A stretch of 64,000 nucleotides of DNA, taken from NCBI GenBank assembly GCA_027574665.1, contig CM050650.1, positions 98,863,086 to 98,927,085 of the forward strand, in the 5' to 3' direction. Below, in pieces: positions 63,726-64,000 of this stretch. Origin of the DNA: Rhynochetos jubatus (lineage: Eukaryota; Chordata; Aves; Eurypygiformes; Rhynochetidae). The notes under the pieces are model-generated. The model saw only the letters and a program-made list of their open reading frames with translations. It made no database searches and was not told where the DNA came from. The first letter of the stretch is position 1, and every line of letters starts with the position of its first letter. A program made the translations under genes and the position numbers.

Positions 63726-64000
63726 CTCAGCATCTTTGAAAATCCCTTCTTCCTTTTAGTTATGGCTAAGAGGATTCCCAGTGCTGAAAGAGGCAGACAG
63801 TAACACAGTCTGCCCTGAGAATCTCAGCATGTAAACGCCAAGCACCACACAACAAAAGGACAATATTAATTTTGAAGTTTTACATTAATTAAAAACATTA
63901 AAGTAGTGATGTTGGTACAGGATGTTATTTATGGGCCTTAAAAATGTTTATAGGTCAGATTGGCTTAAGCTGAGTGTTCCATTAAAACAGAAGTGTTATG

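Larger units (their letters stand above)
47183..64000 (+). other. DST: DST intron, at least 16.8 kb
   Basis: The donor aag|gtaagt follows the CH2 exon, and no peptide like the expected continuation (RPDLIDMN.., RLLDPEDVDV) was seen up to 64000. CR1 copies occupy 47.6-48.1, 50.5-50.7, 55.2-55.3, 57.7-58.7 and 63.1-63.7 kb. Stretches 48.2-50.0, 51.0-55.1, 55.4-57.6, 58.7-59.5 and 59.8-63.0 kb show only short, unrecognised open frames. Very short exons could be missed by eye. Confidence 0.75.

Overview
The window looks like avian genomic DNA. Its interspersed repeats are almost all CR1 LINEs, most of them ending in the typical bird CR1 3' tail (CATAGAATCATAGAATGG-type, or its reverse complement). 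The only gene I can support lies on the + strand with long introns. The bird lineage cannot be fixed from the sequence alone.

The gene is the actin-binding end of a spectraplakin, and the best call is dystonin (DST, also called BPAG1). Five + strand exons encode the first calponin-homology domain (CH1): 1547-1608, 22041-22130, 22674-22709 (extendable to 22772), 25029-25106 and 27115-27207. A sixth exon, 47016-47182, opens the second one (CH2). All six have GT/AG junctions and compatible phases. As I recall the human paralogues, the peptide matches DST rather than MACF1 ([36 protein letters not shown]). The upstream first exons and the rest of CH2 lie outside the window.

Between the CH1 and CH2 exons, 37581-38372 is a large alternative first coding exon. 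It starts MGNVCGC, a consensus for N-myristoylation with nearby cysteines for palmitoylation. Its donor is phase 0 and fits the CH2 exon exactly. The locus should therefore make two N-terminal classes: a full CH1+CH2 actin-binding product from upstream promoters, and a membrane-anchored product lacking CH1 from an internal promoter. This agrees with the published myristoylated isoform 3 of mouse dystonin.

The remainder is intron. About fifteen recognisable CR1 copies lie in both orientations, ten antisense and five sense to DST. One copy is inserted inside another (8744-10110). Two carry long poly-C runs at the same internal position. An opposed pair flanks the first CH2 exon. Beneath these lie older, degraded CR1/L3-like pieces (about 11575-12610, 14650-14900, 41495-41985 and 59560-59720), recognisable mainly by reverse-transcriptase-ORF peptides. 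I saw no tRNA, rRNA, CRISPR array, viral gene or second protein-coding gene. The most interesting points are the nested-donor CH1 micro-exon, the internal lipidated first exon with its upstream ORFs, and a possible unreported terminal exon after CH1.
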